64,000 nt of DNA from an uncultured Spirochaetaceae bacterium (GTDB lineage Bacteria > Spirochaetota > Spirochaetia > Treponematales > Treponemataceae), in NCBI GenBank assembly GCA_902778325.1, contig CACYWZ010000006.1, positions 1-64,000 on the forward strand, given 5' to 3'. Below are positions 37,242-47,601 of this stretch, in pieces. The notes beneath the pieces were generated by a model. The model saw nothing but the letters and a program-made list of their open reading frames with translations. It did no database searches and was not told the origin of the DNA. Within the stretch, counting starts at the first letter, position 1; every line of letters begins with the position of its first letter. The position numbers were made by a program, and so were the translations under genes.

Positions 37242-37610
37242 ATGGCAGAAAAAAAGATACTTGCGGTTGACGATTCAGTTTCAATTAGAAAAAGCCTGAG
37301 TTTCATTTTGGGACAGGAAGGCTTTGAAGTCGTCGAAGCAGAAGATGGCGTGGACGCGCTTGAAAAGGCGCAAGCGGAAAAGTTTTCGCTTATCATCACC
37401 GACATCAATATGCCAAGAATGGACGGAATTGAGCTCACAAAGCAAATCAGAAAGACACAGGGCTACAAGTTCACGCCAATCATCGCCCTCACAACAGAAA
37501 ACCAGCAGGAAAAAATGCAGGAAGGAAAAGAAGCAGGCGCGACAGGTTGGATTGTAAAGCCGTTCACAGCAGAAAAACTTCTTGCAGTCGTAAAAAAGAT
37601 TGTAGGCTAA
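37242..37610 (+). CDS. cheY: Chemotaxis response regulator CheY
   Basis: 122-residue single receiver domain. Acidic pair Asp10-Asp11, phospho-acceptor Asp54 in 'LIITDINMPRMDG', Thr in 'IIALTTE' and Lys in 'IVKPFTAEKL'. Phosphorylated CheY binds the flagellar switch. The open frame begins at 37206, but AGGAG and the family N-terminus place the start at ATG 37242. It is the last gene of the operon before array E. Confidence 0.96.
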   Translation: MAEKKILAVDDSVSIRKSLSFILGQEGFEVVEAEDGVDALEKAQAEKFSLIITDINMPRMDGIELTKQIRKTQGYKFTPIIALTTENQQEKMQEGKEAGATGWIVKPFTAEKLLAVVKKIVG

Positions 37611-37627
37611 AAGAAGCGTGAAACAGG

Positions 37628-38060
37628 TCACTAAATTTTGAGCGAGGTCAAAAAAACAAAAAATTAGCCCGCTCAAAATTTAGCGAGCAAGAAAATTTGA
37701 AAAGACGAACTCACACTAAATATTGTGAGCTCAAAAAAAGAAAAGTCGGACTCGCATTAAACAATGTGAGCAAGAAAAATTGAAAAGTCGGGCTCACACT
37801 AAATATTGTGAGGTCAAAAAAAGAAAAGTCGAACTCACATTAAACAATGTGAGCAAGAAAAATTGAAAAGACGAGCTCACATTAAATATTGTGAGGTCAA
37901 AAAAAGAAAAGTCGAACTCGCATTAAACAATGTGAGCAAGAAAAGAGAAAAGTCGAGGTCGCTCTAAATAGAGTGAGAGCAAAAAAGCGAAAAGTTCGCT
38001 CGCTCTATTTAGAATGGGCTTGAAAAAAGCAAAAAGATGAGGTCGCTCTAAATAGAGTCA
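37628..38060. repeat. Tandem array E, alternating 41/42-bp units with changing hairpins
   Basis: About ten units separate cheY from the next receptor gene. Reference T positions 37717, 37758, 37800, 37841, 37883, 37924, 37965, 38006 and 38049 give steps of 41, 42, 41, 42, 41, 41, 41 and 43. Units carry hairpins: CACACTAAATATTGTG alternating with CACATTAAACAATGTG, then CTCTAAATAGAG near the end and CGCTCAAAATTTAGCG at the start. Stems change on both arms together. Linkers alternate between GGTCAAAAAAAG and GCAAGAAAAATT, so the true period is a two-unit dimer in the middle. No other terminator follows cheY. Confidence 0.93.
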
Positions 38061-38082
38061 GCACAGACAAGGAGAATAGAGT

Positions 38083-40218
38083 ATGAAGTCATTAAAAACC
38101 AAGATTATTCTGGCGTTTGCGGCACTTTCCATTGGACTTGGCGCAATTCTCTTTAACGTTTCGATGACGTTCTCGGACAAGGCGGTGTCGGACACGACGC
38201 TTTCAAACTTCGAGATTATCGCCGAGAACATTGCTCAGTATCTCAATGTCAATTTCAACAAAGAGCTTGTTCTTGTGGAATCTATCGCACGCAGAAAAAC
38301 GATGAAAAGTACCGATATTCCGCTTCTTGAAAAGGCTTTGTCTGTTGCAGGCGACGTTGATTTGAACGAGGGGCATCGCTATTTTGTTCTTGTTGACACA
38401 AGCGGAGAAGGCTTTAACAGCGAGGGAAAGGCTGTCAACATCAAAGACCGCGACTATTTTCAGAAGGCGGTGAAAGGCGAGAATGCCGTGAGCGAGCCGG
38501 TTACGAGCAAGTTGCAAAATGTTGCTTCTATGCTCTATGCAACGCCTATGAAAGACGATAACGGCAACATCATCGGCGTTATTTGTCTTAATAAGTCCAT
38601 TGATATGCTAAGCCGCCTTTGCACTGCGCTCACTGTAGGAAAATCAGGTCATCCTTTTATCATCACGAAAAGCACTGGAGAAATTGTCGGCTGCTCTTCA
38701 GGCGTAACTTGGGTCGAAGACCACGCAACTTTCTCGCAACTCGCTCAGGAAAACAGCGGATACAAAGAACTTGCCGAAATCTCAGAGCTTATGAAGCTTG
38801 GAAAAACCGGCTCTCAGAAAATCAAGTTCATGAAAAAGAGCTATTTTATTTCATACCGTCCGATTATGACGACAAACTTTGCGATGGCGGTTTTGGCGAG
38901 CGTCAACGACTTCAGCGACGATTTGAGAGCAATGGCGTTCTCGCTTGCAATTGTTACAATCATCATTCTTGTGCTTGCGATTGCGTTCGGCATCTGGTTT
39001 GCTAACGGCATTGCAAATCCTGTCGCTGTGATTACCGAAAGCCTTGAGGACATTGCGGACGGAGACCTCACGCTTGAGGGCGTAACGGTCGATACTCGCG
39101 AAAAAATCTGCGCGCGAAAGGACGAAATCGGGCGCATGGGAAACGCGCTTAACAATATGGTGCTGTCTGTGACCCACACTGTGAAAACTGTGAAGTCCAT
39201 CGCTGAGCAGGTGCGCGAAGGCAGCGAGCAAATCAGTTCTTCAAGTCAGAGCGTTTCATCTGGTGCAAGCGAGCAGGCTGCATCAACGGAAGAGATGAGC
39301 GCCACAATGGAGCAGATGGCAAGCAACATCAAGCAAAACGCTGCAAATGCGTCAAAGACGGGCAACATCGCCTTAAAGACAGCGCAAGACAGCAGCGCGG
39401 GCGGCAAGGCTGTTCAGGAATCGCTTGAGGCTGTAAAAGAAATTTCTAGCAAAATCGGCATTATCGAGGATATTTCAAGTCAGACAAACCTTCTCGCTCT
39501 CAATGCGGCTATCGAAGCGGCGCGTGCGGGCGAGGCAGGAAAGGGCTTCGCGGTTGTTGCAAGCGAAATCAGAAAGCTCGCGGAGAGAAGCGCTATTGCT
39601 GCTGGTGAAATCAGCAAGATTTCAGCGAACACGCTCAAAGTTTCAGAGCATGCAGGCGAGATGATTCAAAGCGTTATTCCTGCTATTGAGCAAACAACGC
39701 AGCTTGTTGAAGACATCGCTGTTGCAAGCAAAGAACAGGATTCTGGTGCTGAGCAGGTAACGCTCGCTATAACGCAACTCGACACAGTTGTTCAGCAAAA
39801 TGCAAGCGCTGCCGAAGAAATGGCGGCAATGGCGGAAGAGCTTTCTGCAAATTCGGAAAAACTTGTTTCTGCAATAAGCGTGTTCCGCGTTGACAATGAG
39901 CCACTCGACGACATGGGTGAATCTGTGAGCGCAACAAGAAGCGCACCTCAGCGCCGACAAGTTGCCGCCTCCCCTGCTCCTGCGAGAGCGGTCTCACCAA
40001 AGCCTCCGCTTTCAAGCGCGGCAACAAAAAAAGTGAGCGCAACACAAGAGCGCGAAAAAAATGCAGCTCCACAGAGCGAAAGCAGTAGCACTGATGAAAA
40101 AGACGCAACTGAAAAGCCTTCTGCACAGTCACAAAAAGGCGCATCCTCTTCTTCAAAGCCTACAATACAGTCGATGTTCGCGAATGCAATAAGCGATGCG
40201 GATTTCGAGGAGTTCTAG
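38083..40218 (+). CDS. Methyl-accepting chemotaxis protein with double-Cache sensor
   Basis: 711 residues. TM1 about 7-29 ('[17 protein letters not shown]'), periplasmic dCache-type region 30-280 ('[16 protein letters not shown]', '[10 protein letters not shown]', '[16 protein letters not shown]'), TM2 about 283-305, HAMP about 306-360, and a signalling domain with the hairpin tip [19 protein letters not shown] near 468. A long Ser/Ala/Pro/Lys linker (about 600-690) leads to a C-terminal DADFEEF. AAGGAG precedes the ATG. First gene of an MCP-cheW-MCP-cheW cluster. Confidence 0.96.
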   Translation: MKSLKTKIILAFAALSIGLGAILFNVSMTFSDKAVSDTTLSNFEIIAENIAQYLNVNFNKELVLVESIARRKTMKSTDIPLLEKALSVAGDVDLNEGHRYFVLVDTSGEGFNSEGKAVNIKDRDYFQKAVKGENAVSEPVTSKLQNVASMLYATPMKDDNGNIIGVICLNKSIDMLSRLCTALTVGKSGHPFIITKSTGEIVGCSSGVTWVEDHATFSQLAQENSGYKELAEISELMKLGKTGSQKIKFMKKSYFISYRPIMTTNFAMAVLASVNDFSDDLRAMAFSLAIVTIIILVLAIAFGIWFANGIANPVAVITESLEDIADGDLTLEGVTVDTREKICARKDEIGRMGNALNNMVLSVTHTVKTVKSIAEQVREGSEQISSSSQSVSSGASEQAASTEEMSATMEQMASNIKQNAANASKTGNIALKTAQDSSAGGKAVQESLEAVKEISSKIGIIEDISSQTNLLALNAAIEAARAGEAGKGFAVVASEIRKLAERSAIAAGEISKISANTLKVSEHAGEMIQSVIPAIEQTTQLVEDIAVASKEQDSGAEQVTLAITQLDTVVQQNASAAEEMAAMAEELSANSEKLVSAISVFRVDNEPLDDMGESVSATRSAPQRRQVAASPAPARAVSPKPPLSSAATKKVSATQEREKNAAPQSESSSTDEKDATEKPSAQSQKGASSSSKPTIQSMFANAISDADFEEF

Positions 40219-40246
40219 GATATTTTGGGGAGAGTGAAAAGTAGCA

Positions 40247-40744
40247 ATGTCTGAGCAGTTCTTGACTTTCAAAGTGGGAAACGCACAATATGCGGTGAGC
40301 GTGTTCAAAGTACTAGAAGTGCTTCCGTACACGCCGCCGCAGACTTTGCCTTGTCCCGACCCGCTGATTGCAGGAATAATCCGTTCTCGCGGAAAAAATA
40401 TTGCGATTGTTCGTCTCCGCGAGAAATTCGGGCAAAAGGGAAAAGAGCCTGACAAAGATACGAGAATCGTTGTTTTTGAAATCCGCAACAACGGAACGGA
40501 AACACTTTTCGGAGGGCTTGCGGATTGTGTCAACGAGGTCATCACGTTGGATTTGGAGGAAGAAGAGCCTCCTCCACCGATGGGCAAAAGTATTGCCTCT
40601 CGATTTATAAGCGGTGTTGGCAGACGCAATGGCGAATACATCTTTATTTTGAATGCGGACACGATCTTTTCTCCAGACGAACTTGAAACGATTTGTGATG
40701 CTGTAATCACGGCAAAATCGGAGGACAATAATGAAATTGAATAA
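40247..40744 (+). CDS. cheW: CheW-like coupling protein
   Basis: 165 residues: '[20 protein letters not shown]', '[20 protein letters not shown]', '[20 protein letters not shown]', '[14 protein letters not shown]'. The 'PPPPMGK' loop is shared with the CheW at 42443, so these two form a pair distinct from the CheW at 32093. Its end overlaps the next receptor by 14 bases. Confidence 0.93.
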   Translation: MSEQFLTFKVGNAQYAVSVFKVLEVLPYTPPQTLPCPDPLIAGIIRSRGKNIAIVRLREKFGQKGKEPDKDTRIVVFEIRNNGTETLFGGLADCVNEVITLDLEEEEPPPPMGKSIASRFISGVGRRNGEYIFILNADTIFSPDELETICDAVITAKSEDNNEIE

Positions 40745-42431
40745 TATAAAAATTGGTCAAAAGTTGTATATTTGCTTTGTGTCTCTTGTCATTGTTCTTG
40801 TTGCCGAGAGCGCTGTAATGCAGCGTTTGACAACGGCGGTGCGTGTTCAGGGCGAAAAAATCAGAACACAATCGCAGGATTTTGTCTATTTGCCCTCTCA
40901 GCTAGCTTCATTCAACAAGGAACTCCAGACAATACTTTATGATTTGACGATTTTGATTCCGCGCGGTTCTGCGGATAGCGCAATCCGTGGCGACATCGAA
41001 GCGCTTCAGGGCGTTGAGGACGGATTTTCAGCAAAAATTGACGCGCTCGACCTCCCGATTGAAGCGCAAAAAATTTGGGAAGCGGTAAAAATAAAGAGAA
41101 GCGAAATCAGAGAAAGAAGAGCAAAATGGCTCGACAGCGCTTTTTCAAAAACAGGAATCACTAATGATGCAGTTGACGACCTTGAAGCAATCACGCTTCT
41201 TGCACGCGCTTACGATGCAGACCTTGAGAAACTAAAAGAAAAATGCCTTTCGTTCAACGCGAGCCAAAACGCGACATTTGACGCGGCAATCGGAAAATCA
41301 CAGCGAATCGTAACGCTGATAACAGTTTTGATTGTCGCTCTCGTTTCAGTCGCGGTGTGTTTGGTGATTTCCGGAATAAAAAGCCCGCTTTTAATTCTCA
41401 CAAAGGCGCTCAAAGACGCTGGAGAGGGCGACTTGCTGTTATCGGAGCTAAACGAAAAAGAGCAGAAAATCCTAAAAGATATGAAAAGAGCGGACGAAAT
41501 CGGCATTATGGCGCAGTCGTTCTCAAAAATGCTAAAAACATTTTCGGCGACGCTCAACACGGTCTCTCATGCCTCTCTCCAAATGAAGCACGGCTGTGAG
41601 CAAATCAGCGCAACGAGCCAGGCGGTTTCAACGGGCGCGAGCGAGCAGGCGGCTTCAACAGAAGAGATGAGCGCCACAATGGAGCAGATGGCAAGCAACA
41701 TAAAGCAAAACGCCGAGAACGCAGCCAAAACAGGCCGAATCGCCGAGAAAACAAGCGAAGACACAAAAACTGGCGGAGAAGCCGTGAACAAGGCAATGCT
41801 CGCAGTGCGGGAAATCGCGGAGAAAATCACGATTATCGGAGAAATTGCAAGCCAGACAAACCTGCTTGCGCTTAACGCCGCAATCGAAGCCGCTCGTGCG
41901 GGAGAAGCTGGAAAGGGATTCGCCGTCGTTGCAAGCGAGGTCAGAAAACTTGCGGAGCGCAGCTCACATTCGGCAGACGAAATCACGCAACTTTCGCAGA
42001 ACACGATTGAAAGAGCGGAAGAGGCAAGCGCGTTCATAAACGATATTATTCCAAACGTCGAATCAACAGCGCACCTTGTTGACGAAATCGTCCACGCAAG
42101 CCGCGAGCAAGACAAAGGCGCGGAGCAAGTCAGCACAGCGATAACGCAGCTCGACAGCGTCGTTCAGCAAAACGCCTCCGCTTCCGAGCAACTTGCGGCA
42201 ATGGCGCAGGAACTTTCGTCAAACGCAAAAGACCTCGTGAAAGCGGTAAGTTTTTTCAAGCTGGAAAAAGATTTTTCCGCAGATACAGTTTTGTCAAACA
42301 TACACGAATCGGCGGCGTCAGAGGCGTTCGCAAAACGAGCAGCGCAGATGAGAGAGAAAACCGAGGAGATGAAGGCAAAACGAAAGAGCAAAAAGGCTTT
42401 GAATAACGACAGTCACTTTGAAGAGTTCTAA
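40731..42431 (+). CDS. Methyl-accepting chemotaxis protein, helical-bundle sensor
   Basis: 566 residues. TM1 about 11-30, a short mainly helical periplasmic domain (31-188, four-helix-bundle style), TM2 about 189-213 ('[20 protein letters not shown]'), HAMP, then a signalling domain nearly identical around the tip ([19 protein letters not shown] near 379) to the receptor upstream. The end is DSHFEEF, with FEEF shared. Sensor ligand unknown. Confidence 0.95.
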   Translation: MKLNNIKIGQKLYICFVSLVIVLVAESAVMQRLTTAVRVQGEKIRTQSQDFVYLPSQLASFNKELQTILYDLTILIPRGSADSAIRGDIEALQGVEDGFSAKIDALDLPIEAQKIWEAVKIKRSEIRERRAKWLDSAFSKTGITNDAVDDLEAITLLARAYDADLEKLKEKCLSFNASQNATFDAAIGKSQRIVTLITVLIVALVSVAVCLVISGIKSPLLILTKALKDAGEGDLLLSELNEKEQKILKDMKRADEIGIMAQSFSKMLKTFSATLNTVSHASLQMKHGCEQISATSQAVSTGASEQAASTEEMSATMEQMASNIKQNAENAAKTGRIAEKTSEDTKTGGEAVNKAMLAVREIAEKITIIGEIASQTNLLALNAAIEAARAGEAGKGFAVVASEVRKLAERSSHSADEITQLSQNTIERAEEASAFINDIIPNVESTAHLVDEIVHASREQDKGAEQVSTAITQLDSVVQQNASASEQLAAMAQELSSNAKDLVKAVSFFKLEKDFSADTVLSNIHESAASEAFAKRAAQMREKTEEMKAKRKSKKALNNDSHFEEF

Positions 42432-42442
42432 GGAGGCTTTTT

Positions 42443-42931
42443 GTGACAAAACAGTATCTTACATTTTCGCTTAACAGCAAAATCTACGCTATAAATGTGT
42501 TTCAGGTTCAGGAAGTCCTCACATACGTTGAGCCGACAAAGCTTCCCTGCACCGCCGCCCACATCGAAGGGCTGATAAACTCGCGAAACCAGGGCATCAC
42601 AGTCGTGAACTTTCGGAAAAAGTTCGCTCTCGAAGACTGCGAAGTGACGAAGTTCACGCGAATCATCGTTATTGAGCTGCCCTCCCCAACAAGCGAGGAC
42701 GAAAAGCACGTAACGCTTTTTGGAGCAGTCGCAGACAGCGTCAACGAAGTCATTGAAATCGATGATGAGATGATTGAGCCGCCGCCAAAGTTCGGAAACG
42801 CAATCTCGGCGGAGTTCATCACGGGCATCTGCAAAAAAGAAGATTCGTTCATTTCAATTCTGGACATTCAAAAGGTTTTCGCCGAAGAGTCAGCGACAAC
42901 AATTCCGCCAAGCGAAGTGCCAGCAGAATAA
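42443..42931 (+). CDS. cheW: CheW-like coupling protein
   Basis: 162 residues, the paralogue of the protein at 40247: 'YLTFSLNSKIYAINVFQVQE', 'TKLPCTAAHIEGLINSRNQG', 'GAVADSVNEVIEIDDEMIEP', 'FISILDIQKVF'. GTG start, supported by AGGAGG six bases upstream. A strong terminator follows at once, ending the cluster. Confidence 0.93.
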   Translation: MTKQYLTFSLNSKIYAINVFQVQEVLTYVEPTKLPCTAAHIEGLINSRNQGITVVNFRKKFALEDCEVTKFTRIIVIELPSPTSEDEKHVTLFGAVADSVNEVIEIDDEMIEPPPKFGNAISAEFITGICKKEDSFISILDIQKVFAEESATTIPPSEVPAE

Positions 42932-42935
42932 AAAG

Positions 42936-42964
42936 AGCGCCCTCAATTTTGAGGGCGTTTTTTT
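42936..42964 (+). terminator. Terminator of the receptor cluster
   Basis: CGCCCTCAA (42938-42946) pairs with TTGAGGGCG (42949-42957), then seven T. Confidence 0.95.
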
Positions 42965-42971
42965 ACCAATT

Positions 42972-43212
42972 GCCCGTCGGAACGTTCGGACAGCGTTTTG
43001 GGATTTGGAAAATGCTTGTCGGGACGTTCGGTGAGCCTTTTGGGATTTGGAAAATGCTTGTCGGAACGTTCGAGCGACCTTTTGGGATTTGGAAAATGCC
43101 CGTCGGAACGTTCGGACAGCCTTTTGGGATTTGGAAAATGCTCGTCGGAACGTTCGGACAACCTTTTGGGATTTGGAAAATGCTTGTCGGAACGTTCGGT
43201 CAGCGTTTTTCC
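42972..43212. repeat. Tandem array F, exact 42-bp units
   Basis: Six copies: the ACGTTC core of GTCGGAACGTTCGG recurs at 42982, 43024, 43066, 43108, 43150 and 43192, always 42 bp apart. GAACGTTC is an 8-bp palindrome. Units end TTTTGGGATTTGGAAAATG. Frames through it stay open only because 42 is divisible by three. The remainder to 43311 is AT-rich leader. Confidence 0.94.
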
Positions 43213-43311
43213 AAAATTGGTTTTGAAAATGGAAAAGAAAAGGCATTTGATATATTTTGAAAAATGCGTATAATTTTGCTGATTATCGATTTTTTCACGA
43301 GGTATTTTTTT

Positions 43312-43566
43312 ATGGCAGACAATAACAGCGAAAAAACAGAAGGAAAACTCGCTTTCGACATTGCGGGCGGCAGATTTTGGATTGTGGTTGACGGAATGGA
43401 GACGATTCAGCTCGGTTTTGGCGATACTTTCGAGGTGAAAGACGGAGACGGGAACTGGGTTGAGACTGGCATCGAAATCACAAGCGATGCCGACAACAAT
43501 CTTCTTTTCAAGCTCAAGAACACCAATTACGCGGGTATTCTTGACGACCTCGAAGTAAGAAAGTAA
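43312..43566 (+). CDS. Small beta-rich protein (possibly DUF5348-like)
   Basis: 84 residues, acidic, probably all beta: 'GKLAFDIAGGRFWIVVDGME', 'LGFGDTFEVKDGDGNWVETG', 'YAGILDDLEVRK'. The pattern recalls DUF5348, small proteins of unknown role. The open frame extends upstream, but GAGG before ATG 43312 and the start of the conserved sequence favour this start. It lies between array F and the antiporter on the same strand. Confidence 0.72.
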   Translation: MADNNSEKTEGKLAFDIAGGRFWIVVDGMETIQLGFGDTFEVKDGDGNWVETGIEITSDADNNLLFKLKNTNYAGILDDLEVRK

Positions 43567-43637
43567 GGCTTTTTTGCGAGGGGAAAAGTTTTTTATTTTT
43601 TGTTGCAGAAACGACATTAAATCATAGGAGAAGCATA

Positions 43638-44615
43638 ATGTTAATTTTCAACATAGCATTGCTTGTCATTGGATTCGCCGCTCTGATAAAGGGCGCGGAT
43701 TTTTTCGTGGACGGAAGTTCAGCGCTTGCAAAAATCTTCAAGGTTTCAGGCGTCATCATCGGACTTACGGTTGTTTCAATGGGAACAAGTCTTCCGGAAC
43801 TTGCGGTCAGCACGTCAGCGGCGCTTCAGGGCTCAAATGAAATCGCTATCAGCAACGTCGTCGGCTCAAACATTTTCAACTTGCTCGTCGTTTTGGGGCT
43901 TTGCGCGGCAATTCATCGTATTCCTGTTGACCGCGTGATTATAAAACGAGATTTTCCGCTTTCGATTTTTATCGAAGTGCTTCTTTTTGTTGTCGCGGGA
44001 TTGCCTGAGATTGTGAGCGGAAAACTTTTCTCGCTTTCTATGGCGGATAACGCGGGCAAAGTCTACAGAGCACTTTCGCTTTCGTTTTTGGTGATTTTCG
44101 TTTCGTACATTGTCTATCTGATTGTCGATGCGAAAAAGCACCCGACACAAGAGGAGGACATAAAGACGCTTCCGCTTTGGAAATGCGCTCTTCTTATCGT
44201 CATCGGTGTGGCTCTCATTATTGCAGGTGGTCAGGCGGTTGTCAAAAGCGCAGTTTTTATCGCCCAGACTTTCGGAATGACAGAAACGCTCATCGGCTTG
44301 ACGGTTGTCGCTTTGGGAACGAGTCTTCCAGAGCTTGTTACGTCGATTGTTGCTGCAAGAAAGGGCGAGGTTGAGATGGCTGTGGGAAATGTTGTCGGCT
44401 CAAATATCTTCAACGTTCTCTTTATTCTTGGCGTTTCTTCTTCAATTCATCCTGTCGCTGTCAATGTTGCAAGCATTTACGATATGATGATTCTTATTGC
44501 TGTAAGTGTTATGACGTGGATTTTCGCGATAAAAAGCAAAAGCATCGGAAGGCTTTCGGGCTTGACGATGCTTGCTTGCTACATTGGCGCGACGATTTTC
44601 GCTATTGTGCGCTAA
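43638..44615 (+). CDS. Calcium/sodium antiporter, CaCA family (YrbG type)
   Basis: 325 residues with about ten membrane helices and the two inverted alpha-repeats: 'MGTSLPELAVSTSAALQGS' with 'NVVGSNIFNLLVVLG', then 'LGTSLPELVTSIVAARKGE' with 'NVVGSNIFNVLFILG'. The Glu of each GTSLPE is the expected ion ligand. Inner-membrane exchanger. AGGAG precedes the ATG. Its 3' end overlaps the convergent PARG-like gene by 14 bases. Confidence 0.95.
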   Translation: MLIFNIALLVIGFAALIKGADFFVDGSSALAKIFKVSGVIIGLTVVSMGTSLPELAVSTSAALQGSNEIAISNVVGSNIFNLLVVLGLCAAIHRIPVDRVIIKRDFPLSIFIEVLLFVVAGLPEIVSGKLFSLSMADNAGKVYRALSLSFLVIFVSYIVYLIVDAKKHPTQEEDIKTLPLWKCALLIVIGVALIIAGGQAVVKSAVFIAQTFGMTETLIGLTVVALGTSLPELVTSIVAARKGEVEMAVGNVVGSNIFNVLFILGVSSSIHPVAVNVASIYDMMILIAVSVMTWIFAIKSKSIGRLSGLTMLACYIGATIFAIVR

Positions 44616-45396
44616 AGGCATTCTTGAACGCTTCGTAATTGGCGCTATCTTTATCGCGGACGCATTTTATGGCAAACTCGATTGTCTTGACTGCTCCGCG
44701 ATATTTTTTTAGCGCTTTTTTTGCCGCTTGGGCGACGATTTGAGGCGGATTTCGGAATGCTCCGCAACCAAATGCGCCAAGAACAAGAGAGTCCACGCCG
44801 TTTTCTTTTGCAACAGCGAGGATTTTGCTCCATCGCTTTTCGTGGAGAGCAAAAATTTCATCGCCGCTCAAATCAACATCGTTCAAGTCGGGAGCAGCAC
44901 ACGTCAAAACATCGACTGAAAACCAATCGCTGTTTTTCATCAATGTCAAATCGCTGTCGCCTTTGAAAACGGTGACACAAGGGCTGTAGATAATGTCGTC
45001 TGTTCCCAAATCGTCAAATGTTTCTCGGTGCTTCTCGTAAAAGCGTGAGAGCATTTCAGGAGCGCAAAGTGCAAAATAAAGCGTCGAAACACGACAAAGG
45101 CATTCTTCTTGAGCGCGCGCGCCGTAAACGACGCCGCCACCAGGATTAAAACTGTTAGCAAAGTTCAAGACGCATGTCTTTTTTCCCTCTCGGCTGTAAA
45201 AAGAAGCGGCTTCAAAACTTGATTTTTTGCTGACGATTATCTCCGTTTCGTCTTCAAGTTGTGTTTTTTCTGGAAAAACGATGCTCTCGTCATAGAATTT
45301 TTGTTTTTTCCTTGTGAGCTCACAAGACTTTTTCAAAGTCTCGTCGGAAGAAAAAAGTGAAACTGTGTCCTCAAATACTTTTTCGAGATTGTCCAT
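44602..45396 (-). CDS. PARG-like macro-domain protein (TIGR02452 type)
   Basis: 264 residues of the bacterial poly(ADP-ribose) glycohydrolase-like family. Signature 'FNPGGGVVYGARAQEE' with the paired Glu of the ADP-ribose site, then 'CRVSTLYFAL', 'LVLGAFGCGAFRNPP' and a macro-fold end. Probably removes ADP-ribose from proteins or nucleic acids. AAGGAG fixes ATG 45396; the open frame runs on upstream to 45537 inside ppk without a start signal. It lies 46 bases after ppk and may share its transcript. Confidence 0.85.
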   Translation of the reverse strand: MDNLEKVFEDTVSLFSSDETLKKSCELTRKKQKFYDESIVFPEKTQLEDETEIIVSKKSSFEAASFYSREGKKTCVLNFANSFNPGGGVVYGARAQEECLCRVSTLYFALCAPEMLSRFYEKHRETFDDLGTDDIIYSPCVTVFKGDSDLTLMKNSDWFSVDVLTCAAPDLNDVDLSGDEIFALHEKRWSKILAVAKENGVDSLVLGAFGCGAFRNPPQIVAQAAKKALKKYRGAVKTIEFAIKCVRDKDSANYEAFKNAFSAQ

Positions 45397-45442
45397 AACA
45401 ACTTCTCCTTTTTGCTTAAAAATGGCTTGTGTGATTTTCGTT

Positions 45443-47572
45443 TTAATTGTCACGGCGAACGACGAAATCAAGTTTTGGCTGTTTTTTGTGAAGTTCTGCT
45501 TGTCGTCTGTACTTTTTTTGCAAGATTTCCTGAGCATTCACTTCGGTTTCTTTTTTTGCGGGTTTGTTCGCTTTCCATTTTCCGCTCGAAGAAAGCGTGT
45601 GGCTTCTGCAATTGTCATCAAAATAAACTCGCAAGGTCTCTTTCACGATTTTGAAAACGTCAGCGTCAAGAATTGGAAACATAAGTTCAACGCGTCTGTC
45701 GAGGTTTCGTGGCATCCAATCCGCGCTCGAAAGATAAATCTCCTCTGAGCCACCGTTTTGGAAATAGAAAACGCGGCTATGCTCAAGATAGCGACCGACG
45801 ATTGAAACAACGCGGATATTTTCGCTCAAATCCTTGACGCCGGGAACGAGCATACAGATTCCGCGAACATTGAGGAGAACTTTGACGCCTGCACGGCTTG
45901 CGCGATAGAGCGATTTGATTATGCTTTCGTGTCCAAGCGCGTTCATTTTTGCCATAATGAGTCCTGGCTTTTCTGGTGTGGAAAGGCGGATTTCGCGCTC
46001 GATGAGGGAAAGAAGTCGTGATTTCAAATTAACGGGCGCCATGGAAAGATGCTTTAGGTTCAAAAACTGCGAATAACCCGAAATTGTGTTGAAAAACGTT
46101 GTTGCATCGTTCGCAATGTCAACGTTTGACGTAAAGACAGACATATCGCTATAGATTCGCGCTGTTTTTGAATTGTAATTGCCAGTGCTCAAATGCACAT
46201 AGCGCCTAAGTCCGTCACTTTCGCGTCTTATAACAAGGAGCATTTTTGCATGGACTTTCAGACCAACAACACCATAAACTACAATTACGCCTGACTTTTC
46301 AAGTTCGCTTGCCCAGTTCAAGTTTCTGCCTTCATCGAATCTGGCTTTCAGTTCCACGAACGCCGTAACTTGCTTTCCGTTTTGAGCAGCCTTTTCAAGC
46401 GCTTTCACAATCGGAGAGGCGTTTCCTGTTCTGTAAAGTGTCATTTTTATTGCAAGCACATTTTCATCTTCTGCCGCATCATTCAAGAACTTTATGACAG
46501 GCTCGTAAGACTCATAAGGAACGTGAAGCAGCACATCTCGCTGTCGGAGAGTATCCCAATATGTTTTTCCCTCTGGAAGCGTTACTGGATAATAATTTTT
46601 CCATTCAGGATTCATAAGTGGAGCGGCTTCGGAGGCATCTGTTATTCCAAGCAATGACGACGGGTCGATAAGACCGGGAAACTCATAAACATCGTCATCG
46701 GAAAGGTTGAGTTTTTCTTTCAGGAGTGTCGTTATTTTTGAGCCTGCAGCATTGCACAAAAGGCGTGTCGCAAGTGAAGAGCGGCGTTTTATGAGAACGT
46801 CCTCCATCTCTTTTGTGAAGTCAGCACCGTCTTCGTTAACGGCAAAATCTGCATCACGAGCGACTTTGAAAAGAAGTGTGTCAGTCACTGTGTATCCTGG
46901 AAAAACAGTGAACCCAAAAGATGTGATTACATCATCAAGTGTCGCAAACGCTCTTTTTCCGTTGTCCGACGGAAGCCAAATTACACGCGGCAAGTTCTCA
47001 GGAACGCCGACAAGAGCAAGCGGAGAAGGAAGCGATTTCATCACGAAAGCCTTTGTTCCGTCGTGAAGACCAGATATCTCTTTTAGCATAAACGCCACAT
47101 AAAGACGCATATTTTCTGTTGTGGGGAAATTGCTGTCAGTTCTAAGAGGCGTTATAAGAGGCAAAACCGAGTTTTTGAACATCGACGCAAGATAGCTTTT
47201 TTGCGAAGATGTGTAAGATGAGGGCGGAACATAAGAGATTCCAGCATCAGAAAGTTTTGGCAAAATATCACAAGCAAGGCACTGCTGTTGAATACGACTT
47301 ATCTGGTGGCAACGTTCAGAAATCTCTTTCAAAAGTTCACTTGGAGTGCGTCCAGAGCAGTCTTTGTGATGAGGGCTTACAGAATTAAGGCGCTTTATTG
47401 CCGCTACTCTAACTTGAAAGAACTCATCGAAATTGCTCGAAACAATAGCAATGAATTTGAGTCGCTCAATAAGCGGTAATTCTTTTCTGCACGCTTCATG
47501 AAGAACTCTCGCGTTGAACTCAATCCACGAAAGTTCGCGGTTAAAAAAAACGCTCTCTTTCTCTTTTTTCAT
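45443..47572 (-). CDS. ppk: Polyphosphate kinase
   Basis: Reversibly polymerises ATP gamma-phosphate into polyphosphate. 709 residues, full length for Ppk1. N-terminal 'FFNRELSWIEFNARVLHEA'; the catalytic core has 'HLSTGNYNSKTARIYSDM' with the autophosphorylated His, 'IKMTLYRTGNASPIVKALE', 'KARFDEGRNLNWASELEKSG', and a second phospholipase-D-like site near 'SADWMPRNLDRRVELMFP'. About 29 bases separate it from ppx upstream, so synthesis and breakdown are co-expressed. Confidence 0.96.
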   Translation of the reverse strand: MKKEKESVFFNRELSWIEFNARVLHEACRKELPLIERLKFIAIVSSNFDEFFQVRVAAIKRLNSVSPHHKDCSGRTPSELLKEISERCHQISRIQQQCLACDILPKLSDAGISYVPPSSYTSSQKSYLASMFKNSVLPLITPLRTDSNFPTTENMRLYVAFMLKEISGLHDGTKAFVMKSLPSPLALVGVPENLPRVIWLPSDNGKRAFATLDDVITSFGFTVFPGYTVTDTLLFKVARDADFAVNEDGADFTKEMEDVLIKRRSSLATRLLCNAAGSKITTLLKEKLNLSDDDVYEFPGLIDPSSLLGITDASEAAPLMNPEWKNYYPVTLPEGKTYWDTLRQRDVLLHVPYESYEPVIKFLNDAAEDENVLAIKMTLYRTGNASPIVKALEKAAQNGKQVTAFVELKARFDEGRNLNWASELEKSGVIVVYGVVGLKVHAKMLLVIRRESDGLRRYVHLSTGNYNSKTARIYSDMSVFTSNVDIANDATTFFNTISGYSQFLNLKHLSMAPVNLKSRLLSLIEREIRLSTPEKPGLIMAKMNALGHESIIKSLYRASRAGVKVLLNVRGICMLVPGVKDLSENIRVVSIVGRYLEHSRVFYFQNGGSEEIYLSSADWMPRNLDRRVELMFPILDADVFKIVKETLRVYFDDNCRSHTLSSSGKWKANKPAKKETEVNAQEILQKKYRRQAELHKKQPKLDFVVRRDN

Positions 47573-47601
47573 ATCTTGTCCTCTTTTGTTGTCAGTTGCT
47601 G

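Noticed and set aside
42943-43273. Repetitive ORFs on both strands through array F
   Set aside because: 42-bp units keep all frames open; no start signal, and equally repetitive on the other strand.
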